A DNA stretch of 64,000 nt from Ramlibacter agri (GTDB lineage Bacteria > Pseudomonadota > Gammaproteobacteria > Burkholderiales > Burkholderiaceae_C). Made by a program: the position numbers and the translations under genes. Shown here piece by piece: positions 53,601-64,000 of this stretch (within the stretch, counting starts at the first letter, position 1; every line of letters starts with the position of its first letter). A model generated the notes under the pieces. The model saw only the letters and a program-made list of their open reading frames with translations. It did no database searches and had not been told where the DNA came from. The stretch covers positions 806,001-870,000 of the forward strand of contig NZ_JABBFX010000003.1 in assembly GCF_012927085.1 (NCBI RefSeq), written 5' to 3'.

Positions 53601-53909
53601 TTACTTTCCGCCACTTCCCACCTTGAGGCGGATTGCGCTAACCTGCCACCCTCGGCTGTTGAGCTTGGCCTGCAGGACAGGCAGCAATTGACGGAGCTTC
53701 GCAGCCGCGGCGTTGCCTTCGACCAGAAGACACCAGGTGGTCCCCTCGATGGGACCGGGACGGACCAGGGCACGCAGGGGGGCAGGAATCAGGGGCTGGA
53801 TGGCCTGGAGGCGTTCGCCGGACTCGCGCGCAAGCTGCGTGAGCCGGGCGAGGGTCGGCGATTCCTGGGCAGCCACGTGCGCGGATACCGGTGCGTGGCG
53901 GCGATTCAT
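53601..53909 (-). CDS. DciA-like (DUF721) protein
   Basis: A 102-aa protein with the DUF721 core: LRALVRPGPIEGTTWCLLVE, then NAAAAKLRQLLPVLQAKLNS and RGWQVSAIRLKVG. DUF721 includes DciA, the predicted ancestral loader of replicative helicase DnaB. Location next to an M23 peptidase and secA matches DUF721 genes in other betaproteobacteria. The ATG used begins MNRRHAPVS; an in-frame ATG 30 bases upstream overlaps the start codon of the divergent peptidase gene. No ribosome site is evident for either. Confidence 0.75.
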   Translation of the reverse strand: MNRRHAPVSAHVAAQESPTLARLTQLARESGERLQAIQPLIPAPLRALVRPGPIEGTTWCLLVEGNAAAAKLRQLLPVLQAKLNSRGWQVSAIRLKVGSGGK

Positions 53910-53933
53910 GCGTCGTTGAGGAGGAAAAGAAAA

Positions 53934-54902
53934 ATGCATTTCATTATCACGGATGCCTCCCTGGCCCGGAGCCGGGCGATCCACCTGAGCGGCACCAAGC
54001 TGGTGCTGGCGCTCGTGGGCCTGTCGCTGGTGATGATGCTGTTGGCCGCCGGCCTGTACCACTACGTGTTCCTCAAGGGCGCGCGCGAGCGCTGGCCGGT
54101 GGTGGGCGCGCTGGTGCGCCTGGTCGTGGCGGACGAATTCGAGCAGCGCGACCGCTTCATGCGCGAGAACCTGGACGCCATGGCGCGCCGCCTGGGCGAC
54201 ATGCAGGCGAAGATGCTGCAGCTGGAAGCCCTGCGCGACCGCGTCTCGGGCCTGGCCGGCATCAACCCGAACGACCTCAAGGTGGCCGGCTCCGGCCGCG
54301 GCGGCGCCCTGGTGGAAGGCCACGCGATGTCGATGCAGGAACTGCAGAAGACGCTGGACGACCTCGAGAAACTGACCGGCGAGCACCAGGACCTGTTGAC
54401 GGTGATGGAGTCGCGCCTGATCGACCAGCGCCTCAAGACCATGATGCTGCCCACCCAGCACCCGGTGAACGGGCCCCTGGGTTCGCCCTTCGGCTGGCGC
54501 ATCGACCCCTTCAACGGCCACTCCGCCCTGCACACCGGCCTGGATTTCCAGGCGGTCGTGGGCACCCCCATCCAGGCCGCCGCCGGCGGCGTGGTGGTGG
54601 CGGCCGAAGTGCACCACGAATACGGCAACATGATCGAGATCGACCACGGCAACAACCTGATCACCCGCTACGCCCATGCCTCGAAGCTGCTGGTGAAGAA
54701 GGGCGACCTGGTCCGGCGCGGCCAGAACATCGCCCTGGTCGGCACCACCGGCCGCTCCACCGGCCCGCACCTGCATTTCGAGGTGCTGGTCCAGGGCGTG
54801 CCGCAGGACCCGATGAAGTTCCTGAACGCCGGCCGCAACGCCGCGCCGGCGGCCGTTGCCGCCCTGGCGACCGACGTGGCCGCGCCCCGCGCCGTCCACT
54901 GA
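53934..54902 (+). CDS. M23 family metallopeptidase
   Basis: Membrane-anchored peptidoglycan hydrolase or its regulator (322 aa). One N-terminal membrane helix (about residues 22–45), a coiled-coil (60–140) and a C-terminal LytM/M23 domain. The Zn-ligand motifs are intact: HTGLDFQAVVGTPI near residue 202 and the second HxH in TGPHLHFEVLVQG near 283. GAGGAGGAAAAG stands before the ATG. It is divergent from dciA and lies 189 bases upstream of secA. Confidence 0.9.
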   Translation: MHFIITDASLARSRAIHLSGTKLVLALVGLSLVMMLLAAGLYHYVFLKGARERWPVVGALVRLVVADEFEQRDRFMRENLDAMARRLGDMQAKMLQLEALRDRVSGLAGINPNDLKVAGSGRGGALVEGHAMSMQELQKTLDDLEKLTGEHQDLLTVMESRLIDQRLKTMMLPTQHPVNGPLGSPFGWRIDPFNGHSALHTGLDFQAVVGTPIQAAAGGVVVAAEVHHEYGNMIEIDHGNNLITRYAHASKLLVKKGDLVRRGQNIALVGTTGRSTGPHLHFEVLVQGVPQDPMKFLNAGRNAAPAAVAALATDVAAPRAVH

Positions 54903-55091
54903 TTTGTCCGACTGGAACGTAGGCGGGCGCCGCTTCCGCGGACCCGTCCTGCCCACCTTTCCCCTGCACAGGTAAAATCCCTGGCTTCGCCACCCTTGCG
55001 TTCTGCCTGGGCGGCGCCAACTGGATCCTGCTGAACACAACAAGAGGATTGCCCTGACCCGGCCCTTCGCGGCTGCGGCGGAACCGCGTTC

Positions 55092-57845
<2,754 letters not shown>

Positions 57846-57854
57846 TGGCCGGTA

Positions 57855-57881
57855 GCACCCGGCCGATTGTCGGTCGGGTGC
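57855..57881 (+). terminator. Hairpin after secA
   Basis: 11-bp stem GCACCCGGCCG / CGGTCGGGTGC (one G-T pair) with a 5-base loop, starting 9 bases after the secA stop. No T-run follows. It probably ends or stabilises the secA mRNA and insulates the quorum-sensing gene downstream. Confidence 0.5.
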
Positions 57882-57917
57882 AGGCGCGCTGACACAATCG
57901 GTAAGTCTCTGTAACTA

Positions 57918-57937
57918 CCCTGTCAGCTCTGACAGGG
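57918..57937. promoter_or_regulatory. Lux-box-like palindrome upstream of the autoinducer synthase
   Basis: CCCTGTCAGCTCTGACAGGG: a 20-base dyad with 9-base perfect arms and the CTGT-N8-ACAG core of LuxR-family binding sites. It lies 61 bases before the synthase ATG. A sequence matching at 16 of 20 positions occurs at 61641–61660 by the LuxR-type gene. A 6-bp hairpin (GCAACG/CGTTGC, 57941–57957) follows it. Confidence 0.6.
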
Positions 57938-57998
57938 GTTGCAACGGCTGGCGTTGCTTTGGCAACTCCAATGGACCCTTCGAACAGAAGAGCAGTCC

Positions 57999-59237
57999 AT
58001 GGAAGTCCTCACGCGCCCCACCAGCGGTACCCCTCAAACGAAGGTCGAACCCGGCCTGTCCGCGCACCTGCGCCGGCGCATCGCCACCACTTTCCAGTCC
58101 CGCTGGGAAAACGAGTGGGGCAAGCGCTTCGTCACCCACGGCAGCGAGCCCGGCCCCAACGCCGTCCGCCTGGATGGCAACGACTACCTCTCGGTCACCG
58201 GCCACGCCGCGATCGTGCAGGCGCAGCTGGACGCCTTGCGGCGCAACCGCGATTTCATCGTGCAGTCGGGCGTGTTCCAGCTCGATGGCAGCCCCAGTTC
58301 GCGCTTCGAGGGCGCGCTGGCGGACTTCGTCGGCAAGGAAAGCGCGCTGCTGTGCCAGTCCGGCTACACCGCCAACCTGGGGCTGATCCAGGTGGTCGCG
58401 GACCCGGAGACGCCCTGTTACGTCGACAGCCTGGCCCACATGTCGCTGTGGGAAGGCGTGCGGTCGGCTGGCGCGCCGGCGGTGTCCTTCCGCCATAACG
58501 ACCCCGAGCACCTCGATCGCATGATCCGCCGCGACGGCCGGCCGGGCCTGGTGATCGTCGACTCCGTCTACAGCACCACCGGTGCGCTCTGCCCGCTGGA
58601 ACGGATCGTGGAAGTGGCGGAGCGCCACGGCTGCATGGTCCTGGTCGACGAATCGCATTCACTCGGCACGCATGGCCCCGAGGGCCGTGGCCTGTGTGCG
58701 GAGCTGGGGCTCACGCATCGCGTCCACTTCATCACGGCCAGCCTGGCCAAGGCCTTTGCCGGCCGCGCGGGCTTCTTCACGCTGCCGGACGAACTGCGGC
58801 CCTACCTCATGTGCCACAGCTATCCGAGCATCTTCAGCTCCTGCCTGCTGCCGCACGAACTGGCGGGCCTGGCGGCGACGCTGGAAGTGGTGCGCGCCAG
58901 CGACGCGGAGCGCGCGCGGCTGCGCGCCAACACGCTGCGCATGCGGCGGGCCTTGGAGGACGCGGGCTACCCCATCGCGCACGGCAGCGAGCAGATCATC
59001 GGCCTGGAAGCCGGGCCCGAGGCGGACACCTTGGCACTGCGCGATCGCATGGAGGAGCGCGGCGTGTTCGGTGCCGTGTTCTGCGCACCGGCGACCAGCC
59101 GCAACCGCTCGATGCTGCGGCTGACGCTCAATGCGTCATTGACCGACGCGGAGATGCAGCACGTGGAGTCCGTGGCGCGCGAACTGGCGCCGGTGGTGAA
59201 GCCGTGGGAGTGGGCGATCGCGCGGCGGTTGAAGTAG
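57999..59237 (+). CDS. cqsA: Alpha-hydroxyketone autoinducer synthase (CqsA/LqsA/JqsA-like)
   Basis: PLP-dependent alpha-oxoamine synthase family enzyme (412 aa). CqsA-type features: LDGNDYLSVTGH near residue 58, VQSGVFQLDGSPSSRFEGAL near 88, VDESHSLGTHGPEGRG near 213, and the Schiff-base Lys in ITASLAKAFAGRAGFF near 245. Close to the CqsA block, it differs from Kbl/BioF, which carry HK/GG motifs at the Lys. It would make a CAI-1/LAI-1-type signal from an acyl-CoA and an amino acid. The convergent two-component genes support this. The ATG is chosen after an AGAAGAG site; a TTG 60 bases upstream is possible. Confidence 0.85.
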   Translation: MEVLTRPTSGTPQTKVEPGLSAHLRRRIATTFQSRWENEWGKRFVTHGSEPGPNAVRLDGNDYLSVTGHAAIVQAQLDALRRNRDFIVQSGVFQLDGSPSSRFEGALADFVGKESALLCQSGYTANLGLIQVVADPETPCYVDSLAHMSLWEGVRSAGAPAVSFRHNDPEHLDRMIRRDGRPGLVIVDSVYSTTGALCPLERIVEVAERHGCMVLVDESHSLGTHGPEGRGLCAELGLTHRVHFITASLAKAFAGRAGFFTLPDELRPYLMCHSYPSIFSSCLLPHELAGLAATLEVVRASDAERARLRANTLRMRRALEDAGYPIAHGSEQIIGLEAGPEADTLALRDRMEERGVFGAVFCAPATSRNRSMLRLTLNASLTDAEMQHVESVARELAPVVKPWEWAIARRLK

Positions 59238-59259
59238 GGGGTGCAGCTTGCTGCGCACC

Positions 59260-60240
59260 CTACTCCTGAACGTGGCGTTTGGGCTGGCGTGACAGCCAGC
59301 GGCTGTAGCTGTTGTTCGGGTCCGGCCCGCTCGGGGCCTCCACCGGGAACAGCGCGCCGAGCAGGGCGCCGGCGCCTTCACCGACCGGGAAGCTGGGGAC
59401 CAGCGAGACCGGTTGCGACGAGGACAGCGCGGTCCGCAGCTCCATGTCGGCCAGCTTCTGGCCGCTGCGGATTTCTTCCACCGCGGCCGGCGGCACGCCC
59501 GCTGCTTCGGCCACTTCCGCCAGCGTGCGCAGGCCTTCGCGCGTTTCCAGCTGCAGCCAGCTGATCTTGCCGTTGGCGTCCATGCCCAGCACGCCGAAGG
59601 GCTCGCCGATGGCGACGTGCTCCACGAAATGCTTGGCGCAGAAGGCCGACAGCCAGTCGCCCACGCCGGGCGTGCGCAGCAGCGCGTTCTGCTCCGGCTT
59701 CAAGGTGACGCGCCAGGTCTGCGCATGGCGTGCGTGCGACGTGAACAGCAGGCGCTCGACGGCCTCGATGAGGCGGCGCGAGATGTCCGGCGTCTGCTTG
59801 GGGATGAACTGGTCGATGAGCCCGCGGTTGAAGGCCCGCACCGCCACCTGCTCGTCGGCCTGGCCGGTGAGGAGCACGCGCGCGCCGGGCCAGTCGCCGA
59901 GTTCGGCCAGTGCCTGCAGGCCGTCCATGCCAGGCATGGAGAAGTCGACCACGCACACGCGCGAGAGCATGTAGCGCTCGGTGTACTTGGACCAGTAGCC
60001 CAGGATCTGCGGGATCAGCGGCTTGCCCTCGCGCCAGTGCTCAATGAGCTGCTGCTGGTTCCAGGCGTCCGCCTCCCAGAACGGCGGCTCCTGCAGCAGG
60101 TAGGCGATGCAGTCCGCCGGCCGCAGGAACAGCTTGAGGTGCCAGTGCCGGGGCAGCACCAGGGCGAGCATCTCCAGGTAGTCCGGATCGTCGTCCAGGA
60201 ACACCACGGTGCCGGGGCGGTGGAAGAGAGGGAAGGTCAT
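59260..60240 (-). CDS. Response regulator, LqsR/JqsR-like
   Basis: A 326-aa protein with an N-terminal receiver domain: acidic pair in VVFLDDDPDYLEML (near residue 15), phosphoacceptor Asp in VCVVDFSMPGMDGLQAL (near 98), Thr in VLLTGQADE, and Lys in DQFIPKQTPD. About 35 extra residues lie between the acidic pair and the phosphoacceptor strand (around LIEHWREGKPLIPQILGYWS). The C-terminal half shows no DNA-binding HTH. It follows the kinase gene by 24 bases and is convergent with cqsA (22 bases between stops). Family link to LqsR is inferred from context and layout. Confidence 0.75.
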   Translation of the reverse strand: MTFPLFHRPGTVVFLDDDPDYLEMLALVLPRHWHLKLFLRPADCIAYLLQEPPFWEADAWNQQQLIEHWREGKPLIPQILGYWSKYTERYMLSRVCVVDFSMPGMDGLQALAELGDWPGARVLLTGQADEQVAVRAFNRGLIDQFIPKQTPDISRRLIEAVERLLFTSHARHAQTWRVTLKPEQNALLRTPGVGDWLSAFCAKHFVEHVAIGEPFGVLGMDANGKISWLQLETREGLRTLAEVAEAAGVPPAAVEEIRSGQKLADMELRTALSSSQPVSLVPSFPVGEGAGALLGALFPVEAPSGPDPNNSYSRWLSRQPKRHVQE

Positions 60241-60264
60241 GGGCGGGGCGCAGGGCTCATTGTG

Positions 60265-61590
60265 CTACGCCAGCGGTAGTTCGACCGTGAACATCGCGCC
60301 CTTGTGTGGGGCGGATTTCACGCGAATGGAGCCGCTGGCTGCCTGCACCACGCGTTGGCAGAAGGCCAGCCCCAGGCCGTGGCCGGTGCCGCGGTCCGTG
60401 GAAAAGAAGGGCTGGAAGATGTTTGCCTGCAGGTCTGCGTCCATGCCGACGCCATTGTCGGTGAAGACGATGCGCCCCCGGTTGGACTGGGCGCCGACCT
60501 CGATCAGCAGGTCGCCGGGGCGGATGGCAGTGGAGGCCGCCGCCAGCGAGCGCAGCGCATTCTTCACCAGGTTGGCGATCACCTGCTGGAACAGCGAGCG
60601 CGAGCCGCGGAAGCGGAAGTCGGAGTGCACGCGCACCACCACGCTCTCGCGCTCGCGGCTGCTGCGGAAGGGATAGTCCGCCAGCGCGTCGTGCACCAGG
60701 TCCGACGCGCCGACCAGCTCCGTGTGGATCGGCAGGCGCATCAGCCGCGCGTTGGTGATCTGCATGTCGATCTGGTGGTTCATGTTGCGCACCAGGCCGG
60801 TGAGGCGCTGCGACAGCATCTCGACCCGCGCCGCGTCCATCTCGTCGCGCGTCTCGTTGCGCAGCGCCTCGCCGATCAACTGCATGGTGGCCAGCGGCGT
60901 GCGCAGTTCGTGCGCCATGATGCCCATCGTCCCCAGCGTGTAAGTGAGCTGCTCGCGCCGCAGGTTGGACGAGGACAGGCCCAGCACGATGCCCATGAAC
61001 CAGCAGAAGGACAGCACGATCGCGTTGGTGAGGGCGAGCTCGAGCGGGATGGCGGGCGAGTCCGGGAACAGGACGTTGAACATCGCCCAGGCCACCGCCA
61101 GCGCGCTGAAGCTGCCCACGGTGGCCAGCCGCCAGTCCGTGAGGTGGTAGTAGATCAGCACCGCCGCCCCCAGGCTGGCCAGCCAGACCGCGTTGCCGCC
61201 GTTGCAGAAATACATCCACGAGAAAAACCAGGGCAGGGTGATCCAGAAGATGAGCGAGAAAGTCGCCGCGGCCAGCCGGCTGGGCGGCCGGGCAGTGATG
61301 CCCGGGATGACCAGCAGGCTCAGGCCGAAGGCCGACATCAGCAGGCGCAGCACCAGGTTCTCGTAAGGCTGGGGCAGCCATTCCGTCCAGATCAGCCAGA
61401 ACAGCGGGTGGCCCATGAGCGTCGAGATGCCCAGGGCGCGGATGCGCCAGGTCGAGGGATGCAGGATCGGCTCGACCAGCGACCGCTTGAACTCCGTGGA
61501 AACCCAGGACCGCACCCGCTGGAGGCCGGCCCGGTACAGCGCGCGGGGCGAAGCGGGAAGGGTGGGGGGCCGGCGCAAGTCCTCTCTCAT
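60265..61590 (-). CDS. Six-TM sensor histidine kinase, CqsS/LqsS-like
   Basis: Sensor kinase (441 aa from the ATG; an upstream GTG adds seven residues). Six membrane helices span about residues 45–210 and include GHPLFWLIWTEWLPQPYENL, a stretch I recognise from CqsS/LqsS-type sensors. The H-box MAHELRTPLATMQL follows (His near 225), then N-box VIANLVKNALRSL and G-boxes DNGVGMDADL and GTGHGLGLAFCQRVV. There is no attached receiver, unlike Vibrio CqsS; the separate regulator gene is next. It probably senses the ketone made by the neighbouring synthase. Confidence 0.82.
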   Translation of the reverse strand: MREDLRRPPTLPASPRALYRAGLQRVRSWVSTEFKRSLVEPILHPSTWRIRALGISTLMGHPLFWLIWTEWLPQPYENLVLRLLMSAFGLSLLVIPGITARPPSRLAAATFSLIFWITLPWFFSWMYFCNGGNAVWLASLGAAVLIYYHLTDWRLATVGSFSALAVAWAMFNVLFPDSPAIPLELALTNAIVLSFCWFMGIVLGLSSSNLRREQLTYTLGTMGIMAHELRTPLATMQLIGEALRNETRDEMDAARVEMLSQRLTGLVRNMNHQIDMQITNARLMRLPIHTELVGASDLVHDALADYPFRSSRERESVVVRVHSDFRFRGSRSLFQQVIANLVKNALRSLAAASTAIRPGDLLIEVGAQSNRGRIVFTDNGVGMDADLQANIFQPFFSTDRGTGHGLGLAFCQRVVQAASGSIRVKSAPHKGAMFTVELPLA

Positions 61591-61632
61591 CGGTATCGGT
61601 GATATTGTCACAGGCCGGCAACTGCGAGTGGT

Positions 61633-62301
61633 ATGGGGATCCCTGTTAACTTTGACAGCGTCAGCCTCGATGGCGTCCTCAGCGACTGGGTGGCTGCGCT
61701 GCGCGAATTTTCAGTCGAGGCCGTGGTCATCCTCGGCCCCGATCCCTTTGGCGGCAACGAGGACCGACAGGTGGTCGCCGTGCACCCCCCGGTGGTCGCG
61801 GAGGCCGCCAATGCGCTGGCCGAGAGCCGTGACTTCGGCGCCCGCTGGCGCGACTCCGACGCGCCCCTGGTGGCCTGGCAGACCATCGCGCGCTCCGACC
61901 CGATGCATTCCAGCCGCTGGCGGATGTTGTGGCTGGCCCACGGTTACCAGACCCTGGTGCGGGTGGAGTTCTCGCTGCCGGCCGGCCGCGCCTTCGAATG
62001 CTTCATGTTCAGCCCGCGCGAGCTGACCGACCGCGCGGACGCTGCGGCGATGGCCTGGTCGGCCCTGAACATCTGGCCGCTCGTGAAGCGCTCCATCGCC
62101 CAGGCCCGGTCCACCCTGAGCCGGCGCGAGCGCGAATGCCTGGAGCTGGCTTTCGAAGGCCTGACGGCACGCGAGAGTTCACAGCGCCTGCAGTGCAGCG
62201 AGCGCACGGTGAACTACCACATCGCCAATGCGATGAACAAGCTGAGGGTGGACAACAAGATGGCCGCGATCCAGCGCGCCTGCTTCCTCGGCGCGATTTA
62301 G
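61633..62301 (+). CDS. LuxR-family transcriptional regulator
   Basis: A 222-aa regulator. The C-terminal LuxR HTH is clear (LSRRERECLELAFEGLTARE, then CSERTVNYHIANAMNKLRVD). The N-terminal ~140 residues resemble a divergent autoinducer-binding domain: an Asp-Pro in ARSDPMHSSRWRM and HGYQTLVRVEFSLPAGRAF, but key aromatic residues cannot be confirmed. The kinase gene is divergent, 42 bases away from start to start. A lux-box-like dyad lies just inside the first codons; a GTG at 61690 is an alternative start that would leave this dyad upstream. No luxI gene is in the window. Confidence 0.8.
   Translation: MGIPVNFDSVSLDGVLSDWVAALREFSVEAVVILGPDPFGGNEDRQVVAVHPPVVAEAANALAESRDFGARWRDSDAPLVAWQTIARSDPMHSSRWRMLWLAHGYQTLVRVEFSLPAGRAFECFMFSPRELTDRADAAAMAWSALNIWPLVKRSIAQARSTLSRRERECLELAFEGLTARESSQRLQCSERTVNYHIANAMNKLRVDNKMAAIQRACFLGAI
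61641..61660. promoter_or_regulatory. Second lux-box-like dyad at the luxR-type gene
   Basis: CCCTGTTAACTTTGACAGCG, same CTGT-N8-ACAG core and 16 of 20 bases shared with the site upstream of cqsA. It begins 8 bases after the first possible luxR ATG and about 50 bases upstream of the kinase ATG on the other strand, so it could act on either gene. Less symmetric than the first site. Confidence 0.45.
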
Positions 62302-62339
62302 GCTTTGCCCTGCTCGACGGCGTCGTTACCATTGCGGCC

Positions 62340-63269
62340 ATGGAAGACGACGACCGCACCGCCTCCCTCATGACGCCGGCCAGGCTGGCGCAGTTGCAGG
62401 AAAGGCCCAAGCAGGCCGCCAGTCCGGCGGCCTGGCTCGACCAGCTGGCCACCGACGCCGGCAGTGGCCACGTGCGGCGCCTGCTGGACCTGCGCAAGAC
62501 GCTGGAAGCCCAGGTGCGCGAGCGCGGCTACGCCGGCGTCCGGCAGGCGCTGGAAGCGCTGGAGGTCCAGGTCAGCCAGCTCGATTTCTCGCTCCTGGAA
62601 CGCAAGGGCTGGCTGGCGCGCGCCACCGGCAAGGGCAAGCAGGAAGCGGCGGGCTTCGTGGCCCAGGCCGGGCGCATCCAGCGGGCCGGCGAGGACCTGC
62701 AGGACGAGGCCAAGGCGCTGGCCAAGCGGCTGCAGGCGCAGGCCGGCGCCGGCGACCGCGTGCTGCTGGAGTTCGACGTCGAGACCAAGGCGATCGAGAA
62801 GATCGTCGAGCAGGGCGCCCGCTGGCTGCAGGACATGCGCAACCAGCTCAAGGTTCGCGAGGCCGCCGGCGGCGACGCGGCGGCGCTGAAGGCCATGCAG
62901 GAAGACTCGGCCCGCTGCGAGCTGCTGGTGGGGCGCCTGAAGGTGCTGCGCGGCGCCACTTCGGCGGCTCACCAGGCCGCCGAACGCTGCCGCGCGGCCG
63001 GCGACGACCGGGCGGCCCTGCTGGAGCGCCTGCAGCAGCTGCTGCAGGACGAATGCACCGCCTGGCAACAGGCCGCGGGGCCCATCACCGAAGCGGCGCG
63101 TGCCGGCGGCGTCGCTGGCGCGGACGTGGAGGCCGCGCAGCGCGCCGGGGTGGATCTGCAGTCTGCCTTGCGGCAGGCGGTGGAGGATTGCGACCAGCTG
63201 GCGTCGTGCGAAGAGGCTCTGGCCGGCGAGATCGCAGCCGTGCAGGAGCCGCTGCAGGCCGCGGCCTGA
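62340..63269 (+). CDS. Orphan coiled-coil protein
   Basis: A 309-aa protein, almost entirely helical and rich in Ala, Gln, Glu and Arg, with predicted coiled coils over about residues 45–75, 105–160 and 185–245. No signal peptide or membrane segment, no recognised motif. Some likeness in composition to TelA-type toxic-anion-resistance proteins, but no diagnostic motif to support it. It lies 38 bases after the LuxR-type gene and 10 before coaX, so it may be co-transcribed with either. Function unknown. Confidence 0.75.
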   Translation: MEDDDRTASLMTPARLAQLQERPKQAASPAAWLDQLATDAGSGHVRRLLDLRKTLEAQVRERGYAGVRQALEALEVQVSQLDFSLLERKGWLARATGKGKQEAAGFVAQAGRIQRAGEDLQDEAKALAKRLQAQAGAGDRVLLEFDVETKAIEKIVEQGARWLQDMRNQLKVREAAGGDAAALKAMQEDSARCELLVGRLKVLRGATSAAHQAAERCRAAGDDRAALLERLQQLLQDECTAWQQAAGPITEAARAGGVAGADVEAAQRAGVDLQSALRQAVEDCDQLASCEEALAGEIAAVQEPLQAAA

Positions 63270-63279
63270 GGCCGCCGCC

Positions 63280-64000
63280 ATGAGCTTCCTCGCCATCGAC
63301 ATCGGCAACACGCGCCTGAAGTGGGCGCTGTACCCGCAGGCCGAGCCCGGCGCGCAGGCGCTGGCCCACGGGGCGGAGTTCCTGGAGAACGTCGACAAGC
63401 TCGCCGACGGGCCCTGGGCCGACCTGCCCAAGCCGGACTTCATGCTGGGTTGCTGCGTGGCCGGCGACCAGGTGCGGCGCCGCGCCGAGGAGCAGATGGA
63501 GGAGTTGTGGGACGTGCCGGCCGCCTGGGTGGTGGCCAGCAGCCAGGAAGCCGGCGTCTCCAACGGCTACGACCACCCCACGCGCCTGGGCGCGGACCGC
63601 TGGGTGGCCATGATCGGCGCGCGCCACCGCATGCTGGCCGAGGGGCCGGCGCGGCCGCTGGTGGTGGTCCTGATCGGGACGGCGGTGACGGTGGAAGCGG
63701 TCGATGCGCAAGGCCGCTTCCTGGGCGGCTTCATCCTGCCGGGGCACGGCATCATGCTGCGCGCGCTGGAAAGCGGCACCGCCGGCCTGCACGTGCCGAC
63801 CGGCGAAGTGCGCGAATTCCCGACCAACACCAGCGACGCGCTCACCAGTGGCGGCACCTTCGCCATCGCCGGCGCGATCGAGCGCATGGTGCAGCACGTG
63901 CGCCGCCATTGCGGCGCCGAGCCGGCGCGCATCATGACCGGCGGCGCCGGCTGGAAGATGGCCCCGCACATGGGGCTGGACTTCGAACTGGTGGAAAGCC
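63280..64000 (+). CDS. coaX: Type III pantothenate kinase, 5' part (3' end outside window)
   Basis: First enzyme of coenzyme A synthesis; ASKHA-fold kinase insensitive to CoA feedback. The first 240 codons of an expected ~255–260 are present. N-terminal phosphate loop [15 protein letters not shown], the substrate block [20 protein letters not shown] near residue 95, [20 protein letters not shown] near 133, and [14 protein letters not shown] near 163. The gene runs off the window end. Confidence 0.95.
   Translation, partial: MSFLAIDIGNTRLKWALYPQAEPGAQALAHGAEFLENVDKLADGPWADLPKPDFMLGCCVAGDQVRRRAEEQMEELWDVPAAWVVASSQEAGVSNGYDHPTRLGADRWVAMIGARHRMLAEGPARPLVVVLIGTAVTVEAVDAQGRFLGGFILPGHGIMLRALESGTAGLHVPTGEVREFPTNTSDALTSGGTFAIAGAIERMVQHVRRHCGAEPARIMTGGAGWKMAPHMGLDFELVES

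Noticed and set aside
54903..55091. SecM-like arrest peptide upstream of secA
   Set aside because: No conserved arrest motif or convincing small open frame with ribosome site in the 189-base leader.

Overview
The window is a GC-rich chromosomal segment of a betaproteobacterium, most likely family Comamonadaceae (Ramlibacter/Variovorax-like). This is inferred from gene order (gltBD–mla–murA–his–tat and petABC–sspAB) and protein style; no database search was possible. Nearly all of it is densely packed coding sequence with many 4-base start/stop overlaps. I see no transposase, integrase, phage gene, CRISPR array or rRNA. One tRNA (Thr-TGT) is present.

Region by region. 1–4.5 kb: the 3' two thirds of gltB and all of gltD (glutamate synthase). 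4.6–8.5 kb: a complete mla lipid-transport operon (mlaF-E-D-A-C-B). 8.5–11.7 kb: a two-gene ABC exporter, ibaG (BolA family) and murA. 11.7–25.2 kb: the histidine operon hisG-D-C-B-H-A ... F-I-E, split between hisA and hisF by a five-gene efflux cassette (membrane fusion protein, fused double ATPase, two permeases, NodT-type outer-membrane factor). A long palindrome of helically phased CGCAAAAG-like units lies between hisD and hisC. 25.2–28.7 kb: a small membrane protein, a HIT protein, tatABC and a convergent HtrA-like protease. 28.8–32.4 kb: a membrane protein with a degenerate GGDEF domain, a Nif3-like protein, pdxA and mscL. 32.5–36.8 kb: petABC (cytochrome bc1), sspA, sspB and tRNA-Thr. 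36.8–47.4 kb: an accessory stress region with three universal stress proteins, a Na/Pi cotransporter, a patatin phospholipase, a GntP-type permease, arginine deiminase with its antiporter, and PsiE-like and YihY-like membrane proteins. 47.4–53.5 kb: a DUF4105 protein, a decayed membrane-protein gene, two flavin disulfide-reductase relatives (one fused to a cyclic-nucleotide-binding domain), a nitronate monooxygenase and a DUF4124 protein. 53.6–57.8 kb: dciA-like, an M23 peptidase and secA.

The most interesting part is 57.9–62.3 kb. A CqsA/LqsA/JqsA-type alpha-hydroxyketone autoinducer synthase is convergent with a response regulator and a six-TM sensor histidine kinase that look like the LqsR/LqsS or CqsS partners. 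A LuxR-type regulator is divergent from the kinase. A perfect lux-box-like palindrome (CCCTGTCAGCTCTGACAGGG) sits upstream of the synthase, and a 16/20 match to it overlaps the start of the luxR-type gene. This suggests a quorum-sensing circuit that joins alpha-hydroxyketone two-component signalling to a LuxR-family regulator. The window ends with an orphan coiled-coil protein and the 5' part of coaX.

How the parts fit: most of the window is housekeeping (nitrogen assimilation, envelope lipid homeostasis, peptidoglycan and histidine synthesis, Tat and Sec export, respiration). The accessory pieces (efflux cassette, stress/ADI cluster, quorum-sensing locus) sit between these conserved blocks.
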